A stretch of DNA of 64,000 nucleotides from Stackebrandtia nassauensis DSM 44728 (GTDB lineage: Bacteria > Actinomycetota > Actinomycetes > Mycobacteriales > Micromonosporaceae). The translations under genes were made by a program, and so were the position numbers. Location of the stretch: NCBI RefSeq assembly GCF_000024545.1, contig NC_013947.1:4774001-4838000 (forward strand), in the 5' to 3' direction. The stretch's first letter is position 1. Each line of letters starts with the position of its first letter. Below are positions 26,849 to 36,489 of the stretch, one piece after another. The notes under the pieces were generated by a model, which was given only the letters and a program-made list of their open reading frames with translations, made no database searches and was not told the origin of the DNA.

Positions 26849-27697
26849 GTGACACCTACTGACGGACTTCCGGACCTGCGTTCGCCGGTGCTCGTCGCCG
26901 CGTTCACCGGCTGGAATGACGCGGCCGACGCCGCGAGCCACGTCATCGCGCACCTCAGCGAACAATGGCAGGCCGAGCACACGGCCACCATCGACCCCGA
27001 TCCGTACTACGACTTCCAGATGGCGCGCCCGTCGGTCAAGGTGACCGCCGAGGGCGTGGAGCGGGTCGACTGGCCGTACACCGGTTTCTCGGTGGCCTCG
27101 CCCACCGACGCCGACCGCGACGTCGTGCTGCTGACCGGTGCCGAGCCGAGCATGCACTGGCGCGGTTTCTGCGCCGAGGTCGCCGAGATCTGTCACAGTC
27201 TCGGCGTCGAGCAGGTGATCCTGCTGGGGTCGCTGATGGCCGACGTCGGTTACACCCGGCCGCTGCCGGTCTCGGGCACCACCAACGATCCGGCGCTGGC
27301 CAAACGCATGAAGATGGACCCGGTGGACTACGAGGGTCCCGCGGGCATCATCGCGGTGTTGCAGGCGACCTTCCAGGAGGCCGGGGTCCCGGTCACGTCC
27401 TGCTGGGTGCACGTGCCGCACTACGCGGCCACCTCGCCGTGCCCGAAGGCGACGCTGGGGCTGTTGCACCGGGTGGAGGAGCTGCTGGACCTGCCGGTGC
27501 CCGCCGGTGGCCTGGTCGAGCAGACCGCGCAGTGGGAGAACGACGTCACCCAGCTGGTCGAGGCCGACAGCGACATCGCCGACTACATCAGCTCGCTGGA
27601 CGAGCCGCAGGCTGGCGACGAGCCGTCCGGCGACGACATCGCCAAGGACTTCGAGCGCTACCTGCGTAGACGCGGCCCGCACACCGACGACAACTGA
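26849..27697 (+). CDS. PAC2-family protein
   Basis: 282-aa soluble protein with the PAC2 fold of proteasome-assembly-chaperone relatives. Diagnostic segments are 'VLVAAFTGWNDAADAASH', 'VVLLTGAEPSMHW', 'LGSLMADVGYTRPLPV' and 'VPHYAATSPCPKATL'. Actinobacterial members are thought to assist proteasome or other complexes, but the function is poorly defined. GTG start chosen at 26849; an ATG-led extension from 26825 would overlap the promoter. Divergent from metH. Confidence 0.9.
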   Translation: MTPTDGLPDLRSPVLVAAFTGWNDAADAASHVIAHLSEQWQAEHTATIDPDPYYDFQMARPSVKVTAEGVERVDWPYTGFSVASPTDADRDVVLLTGAEPSMHWRGFCAEVAEICHSLGVEQVILLGSLMADVGYTRPLPVSGTTNDPALAKRMKMDPVDYEGPAGIIAVLQATFQEAGVPVTSCWVHVPHYAATSPCPKATLGLLHRVEELLDLPVPAGGLVEQTAQWENDVTQLVEADSDIADYISSLDEPQAGDEPSGDDIAKDFERYLRRRGPHTDDN

Positions 27698-27725
27698 CGT
27701 CAGGGCACGGGCCGCGCGACGAATC

Positions 27726-29420
27726 TCAGCCGTTGGCGAAGTTCCAGCGGTGCCGGGCCAGCCGGGGCGGGGTCTCGGCGGGCGCCATCTTGTGGACGAA
27801 GCCCGAACGGGCGGCGGCGAAACCGGAACGGTCGTCGAAGAAGTCCTTGGCCATCTCCGACAGTTCGGCGGCCTCGTAGTAGGCGGGCGGATGGGTTCCG
27901 CTGAGCACCTTGAGTTTCGCGTCCAGGGCCTGGCCGTGCCAGTGCGGGTCCGCGTAGGACTGCGCCATGCCGGTGAGCCAGGAGGCGAAGGACTCGGGTT
28001 CGCGGGGGCCGACCGCGTCGGCCAGGCCGATGGCGGCCGCCTCGGTGGCGTCGACGGGCAGCTTCTCGGTGAGCAACCGGGCCGCGGTGGCGTGCCCGAC
28101 CCGCCTCGGCAGCGTGTAGGTGTGCAGTTCGGAGCCGTACAGGCCCATGTCGTAGTACGGGTTGAGGACGACGCCGTCGCGCACCACCACCACGTCGCAG
28201 GACAGGCCGAACATGACGCCACCGGCACCCGCGTTGGCGGTGAACCCGGCGATGGTCAGCTTGTCGGTGCACGACACCAGGGCCTTGCACAGCGCGTTGA
28301 TGGCGTTGATGTTCTCCCACGCCTCCAGTGCCGGGTCGGGGGCCGCCGCGATGACGTTGAGGTGGATGCCGTTGGAGAAGAACCGTTCGGTGCCGCGCAC
28401 CACCAGCACCCGGGTGTCGTCGGCGAGGGCCTCGTCCAGGGCGGTCTTCATCCGATGGCAGGCGCGGGTCGACATGGCGCCGTTGTAGGCGCGCAGGGTG
28501 AGGATGCCGACGTCGCCGTCGCGGTCGTAGACCGTCTCGCGCAGTTCGGCGGGCGGTTCGAGCTCGGGGATGACGTCGTCGCCGAACACGTACCCGGCCG
28601 GGAGCTTGATGCCGTTGCCGTGCGCGTCGAGTGGACGTTTGACCTGTCCGATCCACACGTCGGCGTCACCGGCGGCCACCGCGATCGCGTCGCCGGACCG
28701 GCCGACGATGGTGCCGGGGGTGGCACTGTGGGTGCGCGGTTCGCCGACGGCGGCGTCGTAGACCTGCACCGTGGTGCCCTCGATCTCGGACCGCACACCG
28801 GGTGCGGAGTCGGCGGCGTGGACGCGACGCACGATCTCGGCCGCCGAGCGGGTCCATTCGAAGACCCGGTCGGCGCGGCGCAGCTGCGGCCGGGTGCTGG
28901 CCGAGGCGACCGGCCGGGACATGGTCTCCTGCGACATCGGCTGGTACTGCGGATCGGCGGCCTTGTCGACGACCTCGGCGATGCACGACAGCGCCGCGTC
29001 GGCGACCGGGCCGTTGTACAGCTCGGCCTTGGCGACCGGCTCGTCGGGCATCGGGAAGATCCGGCTGGCCCACACGGGTCCGGCGTCCATCTCCTCCACC
29101 GCCGACAGCGCCGTGACGCCCCACTGGCGTTCCCGGTCCATGATCGCGTAGTCCAGTGAGGACGGTCCGCGGTCGCCGACCGGTCCGGGATGGATGATGA
29201 CCGTCGGCCATTTCTGCCACACCTGCGCGGGCACACGGTGTTTGAGGAACGGACACAGGATGAGATCGGGGGCGGCGGCGTGGATCATGGCGGTGAGGGC
29301 GTCAGGACTGTCGTAGGCCGGCGCGAGCTCCACGGTGACTTCATGGCCCCGGGCGCGCAGCATGCACCAGGCCCGCTGCGACAACCCGTTGAACGCGGAA
29401 ACGAGGAGGAGGATATTCAC
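27726..29420 (-). CDS. hoxX: HoxX-like formyltransferase–crotonase fusion
   Basis: 564-aa two-domain protein. The N-terminal half is a formyltetrahydrofolate-dependent transferase fold ('HPGPVGDRGPSSLDYAIMD', 'GVTALSAVEEMDAGPVWAS'). The C-terminal half is an enoyl-CoA hydratase-like domain ('RFFSNGIHLNVI', 'ANAGAGGVMFGLSCD', 'YYDMGLYGSELHTY'). This fusion, at this length, is HoxX, which in hydrogenase-bearing bacteria converts the formyl group of formyl-THF via formyl-CoA to CO for the NiFe active site. No hydrogenase structural or Hyp gene lies in this window. GTG start at 29420 with GGAG about 11 bases upstream. It sits between PAC2 and mshC. In an organism without hydrogenase the role would be open. 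Confidence 0.87.
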   Translation of the reverse strand: MNILLLVSAFNGLSQRAWCMLRARGHEVTVELAPAYDSPDALTAMIHAAAPDLILCPFLKHRVPAQVWQKWPTVIIHPGPVGDRGPSSLDYAIMDRERQWGVTALSAVEEMDAGPVWASRIFPMPDEPVAKAELYNGPVADAALSCIAEVVDKAADPQYQPMSQETMSRPVASASTRPQLRRADRVFEWTRSAAEIVRRVHAADSAPGVRSEIEGTTVQVYDAAVGEPRTHSATPGTIVGRSGDAIAVAAGDADVWIGQVKRPLDAHGNGIKLPAGYVFGDDVIPELEPPAELRETVYDRDGDVGILTLRAYNGAMSTRACHRMKTALDEALADDTRVLVVRGTERFFSNGIHLNVIAAAPDPALEAWENINAINALCKALVSCTDKLTIAGFTANAGAGGVMFGLSCDVVVVRDGVVLNPYYDMGLYGSELHTYTLPRRVGHATAARLLTEKLPVDATEAAAIGLADAVGPREPESFASWLTGMAQSYADPHWHGQALDAKLKVLSGTHPPAYYEAAELSEMAKDFFDDRSGFAAARSGFVHKMAPAETPPRLARHRWNFANG

Positions 29421-29481
29421 TTAAGATTTCTCCAAAGTAGGGGGTCAGCGTCGCGACCCGAGCCGCGACTCGACCGAGACC

Positions 29482-30777
29482 CTACCGTGACCTATCCAAT
29501 GTCGTCGCACTGGTTGTGCGCTGCCGAAACACCGCCCGTAACAGCGTGACTCCGAGCAGGCTCTCCACTGTGTCACGAACCAGCGCCGGCGCGTGAGCGT
29601 CGTGGTGGGCGCCGGTGAGACTGGCCGCGGCCCACTCGTCGACGGCCCGCAGCGCCCCCGGGGTGTCCAGGTCGTCGGACAGCCGTTCCCGCACCCGCTG
29701 CGCGGTGGTGGTGCCGGACGCGCCCGAGGACATGCCCATCGCCTCGCGCCAGCGCGCCAGCCGGTCGGCGGCCGCGGCGTGCAGCTCGGCGGTCCAGGGC
29801 CGGTCCTCGCGGTAGTGCCCGTCCAGCAGCGCCAGCCGGATCACGGCCGGGTCGACGCCGTCGGCGCGCAGCCGGGACACGAACACCAGGTTGCCGCGGC
29901 TCTTGGACATCTTCTCGCCGTCCAGGCCGATCATGCCCGCGTGCACGTAGTGCTTCGCGAACGGCACCGCCTTGGTGGCGGCCTCGGCGTGCGCGGCCGA
30001 GAACTCGTGGTGCGGGAAGATCAGGTCGTTGCCGCCGCCGTTGACGTCGATGCGGTCGCCCAGGTGGGCCAGGGCGATGGCGGCGCACTCGATGTGCCAG
30101 CCGGGTCGGCCACGGCCCAGCCGCGACTCCCAGGACGGCTCGCCCTCGCGTTCGCCGCGCCACAGCAGCGCGTCCAGCGGGTCGCGTTTGCCGGAGCGGT
30201 CGGGGTCGCCGCCGCGTTCGCCGAAGAACCGCAGCATGGTGTCGCGGTCGTAGTGGGACTCGGATCCGAAGCCCTCGGTGGCGGTGACCGGGAAGTAGAC
30301 GTCGCCGGTGCCGTCGTCGACGGTGTAGGCGGCCCCGGCGTCGACCAGCCGCTCCACCAGCGCGGCGATGGTCGGCATCGACTCGACCGCGCCGACGTAG
30401 GCCTTGGGTGGGATTATGGACAGTGCCTCCATGTCCTCGCGGAACAGCGCGGTCTCGCGCATGCCCAGCACCACCCAGTCCTCACCGTCGCGTTCGGCCC
30501 GTTCGAAGAGCGGTTCGTCCACATCGGTGACATTTTGGACATAGGCGACATCGTGACCGTTGTCGCGCCATACCCGGTTGATCACGTCGAAGGTGACCAT
30601 CGTCGCCGCGTGCCCCAGGTGGGTGGCGTCGTACGGGGTGATGCCGCAGACGTACATGCGGGCGCCGTCGGGGTGCGGTTCGGTGGCGTGGACGGCCTGC
30701 CGCGCGGTGTCGTACAGCCGCAGCGGCACCGCCTGGCCGCCGAGCCGCTTGAGGTCGGGTGCCTGCCAAGATTCCAT
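29482..30777 (-). CDS. mshC: Mycothiol ligase (cysteine:GlcN-Ins ligase)
   Basis: ATP-dependent ligation of cysteine to glucosaminyl-inositol in mycothiol synthesis, 431 aa. Class I aminoacyl-tRNA-synthetase fold related to CysS: the HIGH-like HLGH in '[12 protein letters not shown]', the KMSKS motif in '[10 protein letters not shown]' and the zinc Cys in 'CGITPYD' and 'HIECAAIA'. The N-terminal '[20 protein letters not shown]' is characteristic of MshC rather than CysS. Start at 30777; an in-frame Met 11 codons upstream is possible. Located between hoxX and uppP, consistent with the mycobacterial mshC neighbourhood. Confidence 0.93.
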   Translation of the reverse strand: MESWQAPDLKRLGGQAVPLRLYDTARQAVHATEPHPDGARMYVCGITPYDATHLGHAATMVTFDVINRVWRDNGHDVAYVQNVTDVDEPLFERAERDGEDWVVLGMRETALFREDMEALSIIPPKAYVGAVESMPTIAALVERLVDAGAAYTVDDGTGDVYFPVTATEGFGSESHYDRDTMLRFFGERGGDPDRSGKRDPLDALLWRGEREGEPSWESRLGRGRPGWHIECAAIALAHLGDRIDVNGGGNDLIFPHHEFSAAHAEAATKAVPFAKHYVHAGMIGLDGEKMSKSRGNLVFVSRLRADGVDPAVIRLALLDGHYREDRPWTAELHAAAADRLARWREAMGMSSGASGTTTAQRVRERLSDDLDTPGALRAVDEWAAASLTGAHHDAHAPALVRDTVESLLGVTLLRAVFRQRTTSATTLDRSR

Positions 30778-30845
30778 GCCCTCGAGAGTAGACGCGTAGC
30801 CCGACTCCATCGATGGGAACGAATAGTGGGATGGCTCTCAGGGGG

Positions 30846-31682
30846 TCAGGCGGCGCCGGTGCTGGATATGGCGCCGGTCCCCAGCAGGATCATGATGAGC
30901 ACGCCCAGCCCGATGCGGTACCACACGAACACCGCGATGGAGTGTCCCGCGACGAACTTCAGCAGCCACGCCACCGAGGCGTAGGCGACACCGAAACTGA
31001 CCACGGTGCCCACCACGATCGGCGCGACGCCGATGTCGCTCTTGAACACCTCGTCGAACTCGTAGATGCCGCCGCCGACCAGGGCGGGGATGCCCAGGAA
31101 GAACGACAGCCTCGTCGCGGTCACCCGGTCGAGGTCGCGCAGCAGACCGGCCGAGATGGTGGCGCCGGAGCGCGAGACGCCGGGGATCAGCGCGACGCAC
31201 TGCGCCAGACCGATGATCACGGTGTCCTTGAGCTTCAGCTGTTTCTCGCTGCGCTGGTGGGTGGCCGCGTACTCGGCGAACCACATCACGCCGCTCCACA
31301 GGATCAGCGCGATGGCCACCACCCACAGGCTGCGCAGCGGGCCCTTGATGATGTCCTTGCCCAGCACGCCGACGATGACGATCGGGATCGATCCGGCGAT
31401 GATGTACCAGCCGAACTTGTAGTCGAAGTCCTGGCGGGCCCTGGCGTTGAACAGGCCCCGGAAGAACGCGGCCGTGATTCTGACGATGTCCTTGAAGAAG
31501 TAGACGAGGACTGCCGCGATGGCGCCGGACTGGATCACCACCGAGTAGGCGGTGATCGCCGGGTCGTTGACCTTGAGCCCCATCAGGCCCTCGGCGATGG
31601 TCAGGTGCCCGGTCGAGGAGACCGGGAGGAATTCGGTGAGCCCTTCGACGATGCCGAGGACGACGGCCTGCCACAGTTCCAT
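30846..31682 (-). CDS. uppP: Undecaprenyl-diphosphatase
   Basis: Membrane phosphatase of 278 aa (BacA/UppP family) that regenerates the undecaprenyl phosphate carrier for wall synthesis and can give bacitracin resistance. Signature motifs are EGLTEFLPVSSTGHL near the N-terminus and PGVSRSGATIS in the middle; about seven to eight helices. Probably co-transcribed with the downstream mshC (68-bp gap). Confidence 0.96.
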   Translation of the reverse strand: MELWQAVVLGIVEGLTEFLPVSSTGHLTIAEGLMGLKVNDPAITAYSVVIQSGAIAAVLVYFFKDIVRITAAFFRGLFNARARQDFDYKFGWYIIAGSIPIVIVGVLGKDIIKGPLRSLWVVAIALILWSGVMWFAEYAATHQRSEKQLKLKDTVIIGLAQCVALIPGVSRSGATISAGLLRDLDRVTATRLSFFLGIPALVGGGIYEFDEVFKSDIGVAPIVVGTVVSFGVAYASVAWLLKFVAGHSIAVFVWYRIGLGVLIMILLGTGAISSTGAA

Positions 31683-31825
31683 CTAAAGCACCAACCTGAC
31701 GGATCCGGCTGCCCTCAAGCAAAGCGATCGCACACGTACCTCCGACTCCACGGCCATTCGGACAAGTCGCACCAGATTAACGGTCACTGGCCTAGGGATG
31801 CAGCGGGCGGGTAGTTTCGGATCTC

Positions 31826-32800
31826 GTGGAGCAACGACCTTTGGGACTGTCCGGCCTCGAAGTGTCCAGACTGGCGCTGGGCACCATGACGTGGGGCACC
31901 GGCAGCGACTTCGACGCCGAGGACGCGGCGGCCCAGTTGACGTCCTTCGTCGAGGCCGGAGGCAATCTCGTCGACACCGCCGACGTCTACGGTCAGGGTG
32001 CCTCCGAAACGGTGCTGGGCGAGTTCCTGGACAAGGTCGTGCCGCGCGGTGACGTCCACATCGCCACCAAGGCGGGGGTGGTGGCCGGTGGTGAGCGTAA
32101 CCGCAACACTTCGCGCGGTCACCTGTTGCGGAGTCTGGACGCGTCGCTGGCGCGGCTGGGCACCGACTATGTCGACCTGTGGCAGTTGCACGTCAACGAT
32201 CCCGACACCCCGTTGGAGGAGACGCTGGCCACCCTGGACTACGCGGTGACCACCGGACGGGTGCGGTATGTCGGGGTCTCCAACCACACCGGCTGGCAGA
32301 CGGCGCGGGCGGCGGCCTGGCAGCGGGCCTGGCCGGGACGATCGCCCATTGTGGCCTCTCAGGTGGAGTATTCGCTGGTGCAGCGGGGTGTGGAGCGCGA
32401 GGTGCTTCCGGCCTGTCTGGCGATGGACATCGGGGTGCTGGCCTGGTCGCCCTTGGGGCGCGGGGTGCTGACCGGCAAGTACCGTTTCGGTCGGCCCTCG
32501 GATTCGCGGGCCTCGTCGCCGCAGTGGAGCCGGTTCGTTTCGGCCTATTTGGACGATCGCAGTGCCGGGATCGTGGAGGCGGTCGCCACGGCAGCCGAGG
32601 GCCTGGGGGTGTCGCCGCTGGATGTGGCGCTGTCGTGGGTGCGCGACCAGCCCGGAGTGTCCGCCGCCGTGGTGGGTGCCCGCAATGCCGCCCAGTTGCG
32701 GTCCTGCCTGGCGGCGGAGGCTTTGTATCTGCCGCCGGAGATCCGGCTGGCACTGTCGGACGTCTCGGCTCCGGTCATCGGTTATCCGGAACGTCACTAG
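31826..32800 (+). CDS. Aldo/keto reductase
   Basis: NADPH-dependent carbonyl reductase of 324 aa with the (beta/alpha)8 fold. Catalytic tetrad: Asp and Tyr in 'NLVDTADVYGQG', Lys in 'HIATKAGVV', His in 'LWQLHVND'. Other AKR markers are 'VGVSNHTGWQ' and 'WSPLGRGVLTGKY'. The sequence type resembles YajO/Tas-like oxidoreductases. GTG start at 31826; TAGTTT lies eight bases upstream (31812–31817) as a possible -10, suggesting a leaderless message. No pathway partner. Confidence 0.93.
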   Translation: MEQRPLGLSGLEVSRLALGTMTWGTGSDFDAEDAAAQLTSFVEAGGNLVDTADVYGQGASETVLGEFLDKVVPRGDVHIATKAGVVAGGERNRNTSRGHLLRSLDASLARLGTDYVDLWQLHVNDPDTPLEETLATLDYAVTTGRVRYVGVSNHTGWQTARAAAWQRAWPGRSPIVASQVEYSLVQRGVEREVLPACLAMDIGVLAWSPLGRGVLTGKYRFGRPSDSRASSPQWSRFVSAYLDDRSAGIVEAVATAAEGLGVSPLDVALSWVRDQPGVSAAVVGARNAAQLRSCLAAEALYLPPEIRLALSDVSAPVIGYPERH

Positions 32801-32829
32801 ACGGATACCGGACACTCCGCACTCTGACC

Positions 32830-32858
32830 TTGACTTTCACATTGGGCCTCATTAGGTT
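32830..32858 (+). promoter_or_regulatory. Sigma70-like promoter for the SGNH esterase gene
   Basis: TTGACT (32830–32835), 17-bp spacer, TAGGTT (32853–32858). A small inverted repeat TTACC-CGTC-GGTAA follows in the leader at 32871–32884, before the start codon at 32912. Confidence 0.65.
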
Positions 32859-32911
32859 CTGTGACATACGTTACCCGTCGGTAATGTACCGGTGATCTAG
32901 GAGCCCTCGTT

Positions 32912-33805
32912 ATGCCCAGCCCGAACCTGCGTCGTATCCTCGCCGTTTCCACCGTCGCCGCCGCGGCGGTGGCGCTACTGTCCACTCCGGCCCATGCCGT
33001 CGACACCTCGCGCTATGTGGCCCTTGGTGACTCGTTCACCTCCGGACCACTGAACACGCTCCCGGTCGGGGAACCGATCGGGTGCTTCCGCTCCGGTAAG
33101 AACTATCCGTCCGTTGTGTCCGAACAACTCGACGTCGCCGAGTTCACCGACGTCAGTTGCGGCGGCGCGACCACCGAACACATGCTGAACCCGCAGAACA
33201 CCCCCATCGGCACCAACAACCCGCAACTCGACGCGCTGTCGGCCGACACCACCTTGGTGACGCTCGGCATCGGCGGCAACGACATCGGCTTCGGCTTCGG
33301 CGAGATCATCCTCGCCTGCGTCAGCGGCGGCGCCCTCGATCCGTTCGGGACCCCGTGTCAGGACAAGTACGTCAACGACGGCAAGGACGAACTGCGCGAA
33401 CGCATCGCCGCGACCCGGTCGAAGGTCGACGCCGTCCTGGACCAGATCGCCACCCGCTCCCCCGAGGCCACCGTGGTCGTCGTGGGCTATCCGGCGGTCC
33501 TCCCCGCGGAGAAGGGCTGCTGGCCCAAGGTGACGATCGCCAAGAAGGACGTGCCCTATCTGGACAGTGTCCAGCAGGACCTCAACGCCATGCTCGGCGA
33601 GGCCGCGTCGGCGGCGGGCGCCCTGTACGCGGTGAACTACGAGCGCGGTCACGACGTCTGCTCGGACCGCTCCGACCGCTGGGTGGAGGGCATCATCCCC
33701 ACCAAACCAGCCGCTCCGGTGCACCCCAACGCCGACGGCTCGGCCGCGATGGCCGGTCCGGTCATCGACCTCGTCGGTGACGGCGTCACCTCTCCGGCGG
33801 CGTAA
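32912..33805 (+). CDS. Secreted SGNH/GDSL esterase-lipase
   Basis: Exported lipid esterase of 297 aa. Sec signal peptide of about 29 residues ending 'AHA'. SGNH blocks: GDSFTSG (nucleophile Ser), 'CGGATTEHM' (Gly), 'GIGGNDIGF' (Asn) and C-terminal 'VHPNADGS' (catalytic His). Several Cys pairs suggest extracellular disulphides, as in Streptomyces SGNH lipases. Preceded by a good promoter. It ends only 3 bp from the convergent gene, with no terminator between. Confidence 0.94.
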   Translation: MPSPNLRRILAVSTVAAAAVALLSTPAHAVDTSRYVALGDSFTSGPLNTLPVGEPIGCFRSGKNYPSVVSEQLDVAEFTDVSCGGATTEHMLNPQNTPIGTNNPQLDALSADTTLVTLGIGGNDIGFGFGEIILACVSGGALDPFGTPCQDKYVNDGKDELRERIAATRSKVDAVLDQIATRSPEATVVVVGYPAVLPAEKGCWPKVTIAKKDVPYLDSVQQDLNAMLGEAASAAGALYAVNYERGHDVCSDRSDRWVEGIIPTKPAAPVHPNADGSAAMAGPVIDLVGDGVTSPAA

Positions 33806-33808
33806 CAC

Positions 33809-34468
33809 CTACATCCGCCCGGCGGCCTCGGTTCTGCCGGGGCCGCTCAACGCGTCCAGTCCGGCGGCGCGACCGGTGGCCGCCAGCAGGATGTCGCCGA
33901 CCGGGCCGCGCACCTCGGGGCCCTCACCGGCCGACCAGTCGGCGTCGGTGGCGACGAACCGCAGGCCCTTGAATCGTTTCCGAGAACCGTAGAAGACGCT
34001 GCCCCACACGTGTTCCAGCGCCGGGACGACCCGGTGGACCGGCATCGGGCGGTGGTGGCCCAGCGGCCGGGTGATGTCCTGGCCGTGGACCAGGATGTCC
34101 ACCAGCGGGTCGAGTTTCCCGGCCAGGGCGAGGCGGCGGTCGGCCGCGGCGGTCTCGCGCAGCTGCGCCAGCAGTTCGGCCCGGCTGTAGGTCGCGGCCC
34201 GGGTGTCGGCCAGTTCGGCCTCGACCCGGTCGAAGTCGCCGCGCGCCTTGACCACGTGCCACAGCGTCGGCAGCACCTTGGTGCGGTTGGACAGCGTGAG
34301 GTGGGCCAGCATCTGGTGCACGTTCCAGGCCGGGCACAGCGTCGTGGTGCGCCACTGGCTGTCGTCCAGGGTCTCCAGGTAGTCGGCCAGGTCGAGCCGT
34401 TCGGCGGCCAGGTCGGCGAGCATGGCAACCTTCTTGCCGGTGATGGTCGGGGTGTGGGTGGCGGTCAT
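33809..34468 (-). CDS. Maleylpyruvate-isomerase-fold, mycothiol-type protein
   Basis: 219-aa soluble protein of the TIGR03083-like actinobacterial family, related to DinB and mycothiol-dependent maleylpyruvate isomerase. The 'WNVHQMLAHL' segment has the first metal-binding His, and 'DILVHGQDITRPLG' the second region with His and Asp. Such proteins probably bind a metal and use mycothiol as a thiol cofactor, which fits mshC in this window. Specific substrate unknown. ATG at 34468 with GGAGGAC. Confidence 0.8.
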   Translation of the reverse strand: MTATHTPTITGKKVAMLADLAAERLDLADYLETLDDSQWRTTTLCPAWNVHQMLAHLTLSNRTKVLPTLWHVVKARGDFDRVEAELADTRAATYSRAELLAQLRETAAADRRLALAGKLDPLVDILVHGQDITRPLGHHRPMPVHRVVPALEHVWGSVFYGSRKRFKGLRFVATDADWSAGEGPEVRGPVGDILLAATGRAAGLDALSGPGRTEAAGRM

Positions 34469-34585
34469 GTCGTCCTCCGGTGGTTTTTCGTCTGTCACCC
34501 ATGCGTCGAACGGCCGCGACGGATTTCGACACCTCGGCGGGAAAATTCTGTTGAGCCGCGTCCGGCAGCTGGGCAGACTGTCGCG

Positions 34586-35503
34586 GTGACCCACACTCCC
34601 CACGCGGACGGCCGCGCCGGAATCGACGTCGACCTGGTCGAACGCCTCATCGCCACCCAGTTCCCACAGTGGAGCGACCTGCCGGTGACGCCGGTGAGGG
34701 TCGACGGCTGGGACAACCGGACCTACCGGCTCGGCGAGGACAAGACGGTGCGGCTGCCCACCGCGCCGGGCTACGTGCCCGCCGTCGCCAAGGAGAACAC
34801 CTGGCTGCCCCGGTTGGCGCCGCGGTTGCCGGTGCCGATCCCGGTGCCGTTGGGCATCGGCGAACCGGGCGAGGGTTACCCGCATCCGTGGTCGGTGCGG
34901 CGTTGGCTGGACGGTGAGACCGCCACCGTCGAACGGATCGCCGACCTGAGCGGGTTCGCGGAGTCGGTGGCGGAGTTCCTGCTGGCGTTGCAGGCGGTGG
35001 ACGCGACCGACGGGCCGATCGCGGGCGCGCACAGTTTCCACCGAGGCGCCGACCCGGCGTACTACGACGACCAGACCCGTGAGGCACTGGCCAGACTGGA
35101 CGGCCAGATCGACACCGGCGCGGCACTCGCGGTCTGGGAGACGGCGCTGGCGGCGAAGTGGGACGGCGCGCCACGCTGGTTCCACGGCGATGTCGCGGGC
35201 GGGAACCTGCTGGTGCGGGACGGGAAACTTTCGGCGGTCATCGACTTCGGCACCTGCGGTGTCGGGGATCCGGCCTGCGACCTGGTGATGGCGTGGACGT
35301 TCTTCGACGGCGACAGCCGGACGGCGTTTCGTCGCGCGGTGGGCCAGGACGCGGCGATGTGGGCCCGGGCGCGCGGCTGGGCGCTGTGGAAGGCGCTGAT
35401 CTGTCTGGGCGGGATCGACGACAACGTCACCCCGGAGTGGCTGGCCGGGCACCGGCGGGTGGTGTCGGCGGTACTGGCCGAGCACGAATCGCGCGGCGAT
35501 TAG
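34586..35503 (+). CDS. Aminoglycoside phosphotransferase-family kinase
   Basis: 305-aa protein-kinase-like small-molecule kinase. Catalytic loop 'WFHGDVAGGNLLVRDG' (HxDxxxxN) and metal-binding 'VIDFGTCGVGDPACDL' are intact, as is the N-terminal 'DGWDNRTYRLGED' phosphate loop. Members act on aminoglycosides, macrolides, choline or other metabolites. A resistance role is not shown. GTG start at 34586; divergent from the mycothiol-type gene with 117 bp between. Confidence 0.88.
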   Translation: MTHTPHADGRAGIDVDLVERLIATQFPQWSDLPVTPVRVDGWDNRTYRLGEDKTVRLPTAPGYVPAVAKENTWLPRLAPRLPVPIPVPLGIGEPGEGYPHPWSVRRWLDGETATVERIADLSGFAESVAEFLLALQAVDATDGPIAGAHSFHRGADPAYYDDQTREALARLDGQIDTGAALAVWETALAAKWDGAPRWFHGDVAGGNLLVRDGKLSAVIDFGTCGVGDPACDLVMAWTFFDGDSRTAFRRAVGQDAAMWARARGWALWKALICLGGIDDNVTPEWLAGHRRVVSAVLAEHESRGD

Positions 35504-35514
35504 GCTTGCGCCCC

Positions 35515-36465
35515 ATGCGGATCCTGATGCTCGGCGGCACCTCGTTCATCGGTAGGACCATTGTGGAGACCGCGTTGCTGCGGGGTGACGAGGTGACGAT
35601 CTTCAGCCGGGGCAAGACCGGGGCGGCGCTGTTTCCCAAGGTGCCCAGACTGATCGGCGACCGCGAGACGGGCGACTACGCGGCCGTGGCCGACGGGGAA
35701 TGGGACGCGGTCGTCGATGTCAGCGCGATCCTGCCCCGGCAGGTGGACCAGGCCATGGACGCGCTGTCGGGCCGGGTCGGGCGGTACCTGTTCATCTCCA
35801 GTCACGCCGTCTACTCCCCCGAGGGCGCGGTGCCCGACAGCGACGAGTCCGCCGCCCGCAAGCCGCCGCTGGCGCGGGCCGACGAGATCGACAACGAGAC
35901 CTACGGGCGGCTCAAGGTCGGCTGCGAGGACGCGGTGCTGAAGCGGTTCGGCGCTGGCGCCACCATCGTGCGGCCGGGCCGGGTGGCGGGACCGTACGAC
36001 AACCAGGACGTCTTCACGTACTGGGTGCGCCGGGCGGCGCGGGGCGGGAAGGTGGCGTTGCCCGCCGATCCCCGGCAGCCGGTGCAGGTGGTGGATTCCC
36101 GGGATCTGGCGCGGCTGGTGGTGCGGCTGCTGGCCGACGATCGGCCCGGTGCCTTCAACGCGGTGGGTCCGGCCGAGCCGGTGACCTTCGCGGGGCTGAT
36201 CGAGATCTGCGCGGCGGCGGCCGGGTCGCGGGTGGAGATCGTGCCGGTGCCCGCCGAGGCTGCGGCTCCGATGTTCCCGTTGGTGCGCGAGGACTGGGAC
36301 AGTCAGCGACGCAGTGCCGCGCGGGCCCGCGCGGCCGGGATGCCCGCCACGCCGTTGTCCAAGACGGCCGCGGACGTGCTGGCCTGGGACCGGGGCCGGG
36401 GTGAACCGCCGCTGTCGCGGGGTTTCTCGGCCGCCGAGGAGGAAGAAGTCCTCGGCACCGCGTGA
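35515..36465 (+). CDS. NAD-dependent epimerase/reductase (extended SDR)
   Basis: 316-aa Rossmann-fold protein with N-terminal GGTSFIG nucleotide-binding motif (residues 7–13), a Ser region in 'FISSHAVYS' and catalytic YxxxK in 'YGRLKVGCE'. Similar to actinobacterial UDP-sugar-epimerase-like or isoflavone-reductase-like SDRs; substrate unknown. It starts 11 bp after the kinase gene and is probably co-transcribed with it. Confidence 0.88.
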   Translation: MRILMLGGTSFIGRTIVETALLRGDEVTIFSRGKTGAALFPKVPRLIGDRETGDYAAVADGEWDAVVDVSAILPRQVDQAMDALSGRVGRYLFISSHAVYSPEGAVPDSDESAARKPPLARADEIDNETYGRLKVGCEDAVLKRFGAGATIVRPGRVAGPYDNQDVFTYWVRRAARGGKVALPADPRQPVQVVDSRDLARLVVRLLADDRPGAFNAVGPAEPVTFAGLIEICAAAAGSRVEIVPVPAEAAAPMFPLVREDWDSQRRSAARARAAGMPATPLSKTAADVLAWDRGRGEPPLSRGFSAAEEEEVLGTA

Positions 36466-36489
36466 GGCGATGCCGAGGACCGGTGAGGA

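Noticed and set aside
27726-29420. Methionyl-tRNA formyltransferase or plain enoyl-CoA hydratase
   Set aside because: The two domains are fused in one frame at the length and with the joint motifs of HoxX; neither single-domain name explains the protein.
29482-30777. Cysteinyl-tRNA synthetase
   Set aside because: The N-terminal '[16 protein letters not shown]' segment and the short C-terminus fit MshC, and the uppP neighbour supports it.
32850-32870. Third iron box near the SGNH esterase ('TTAGGTTCTG')
   Set aside because: Only the left half matches; there is no inverted right half, and the TAGGTT is better explained as a -10 element.
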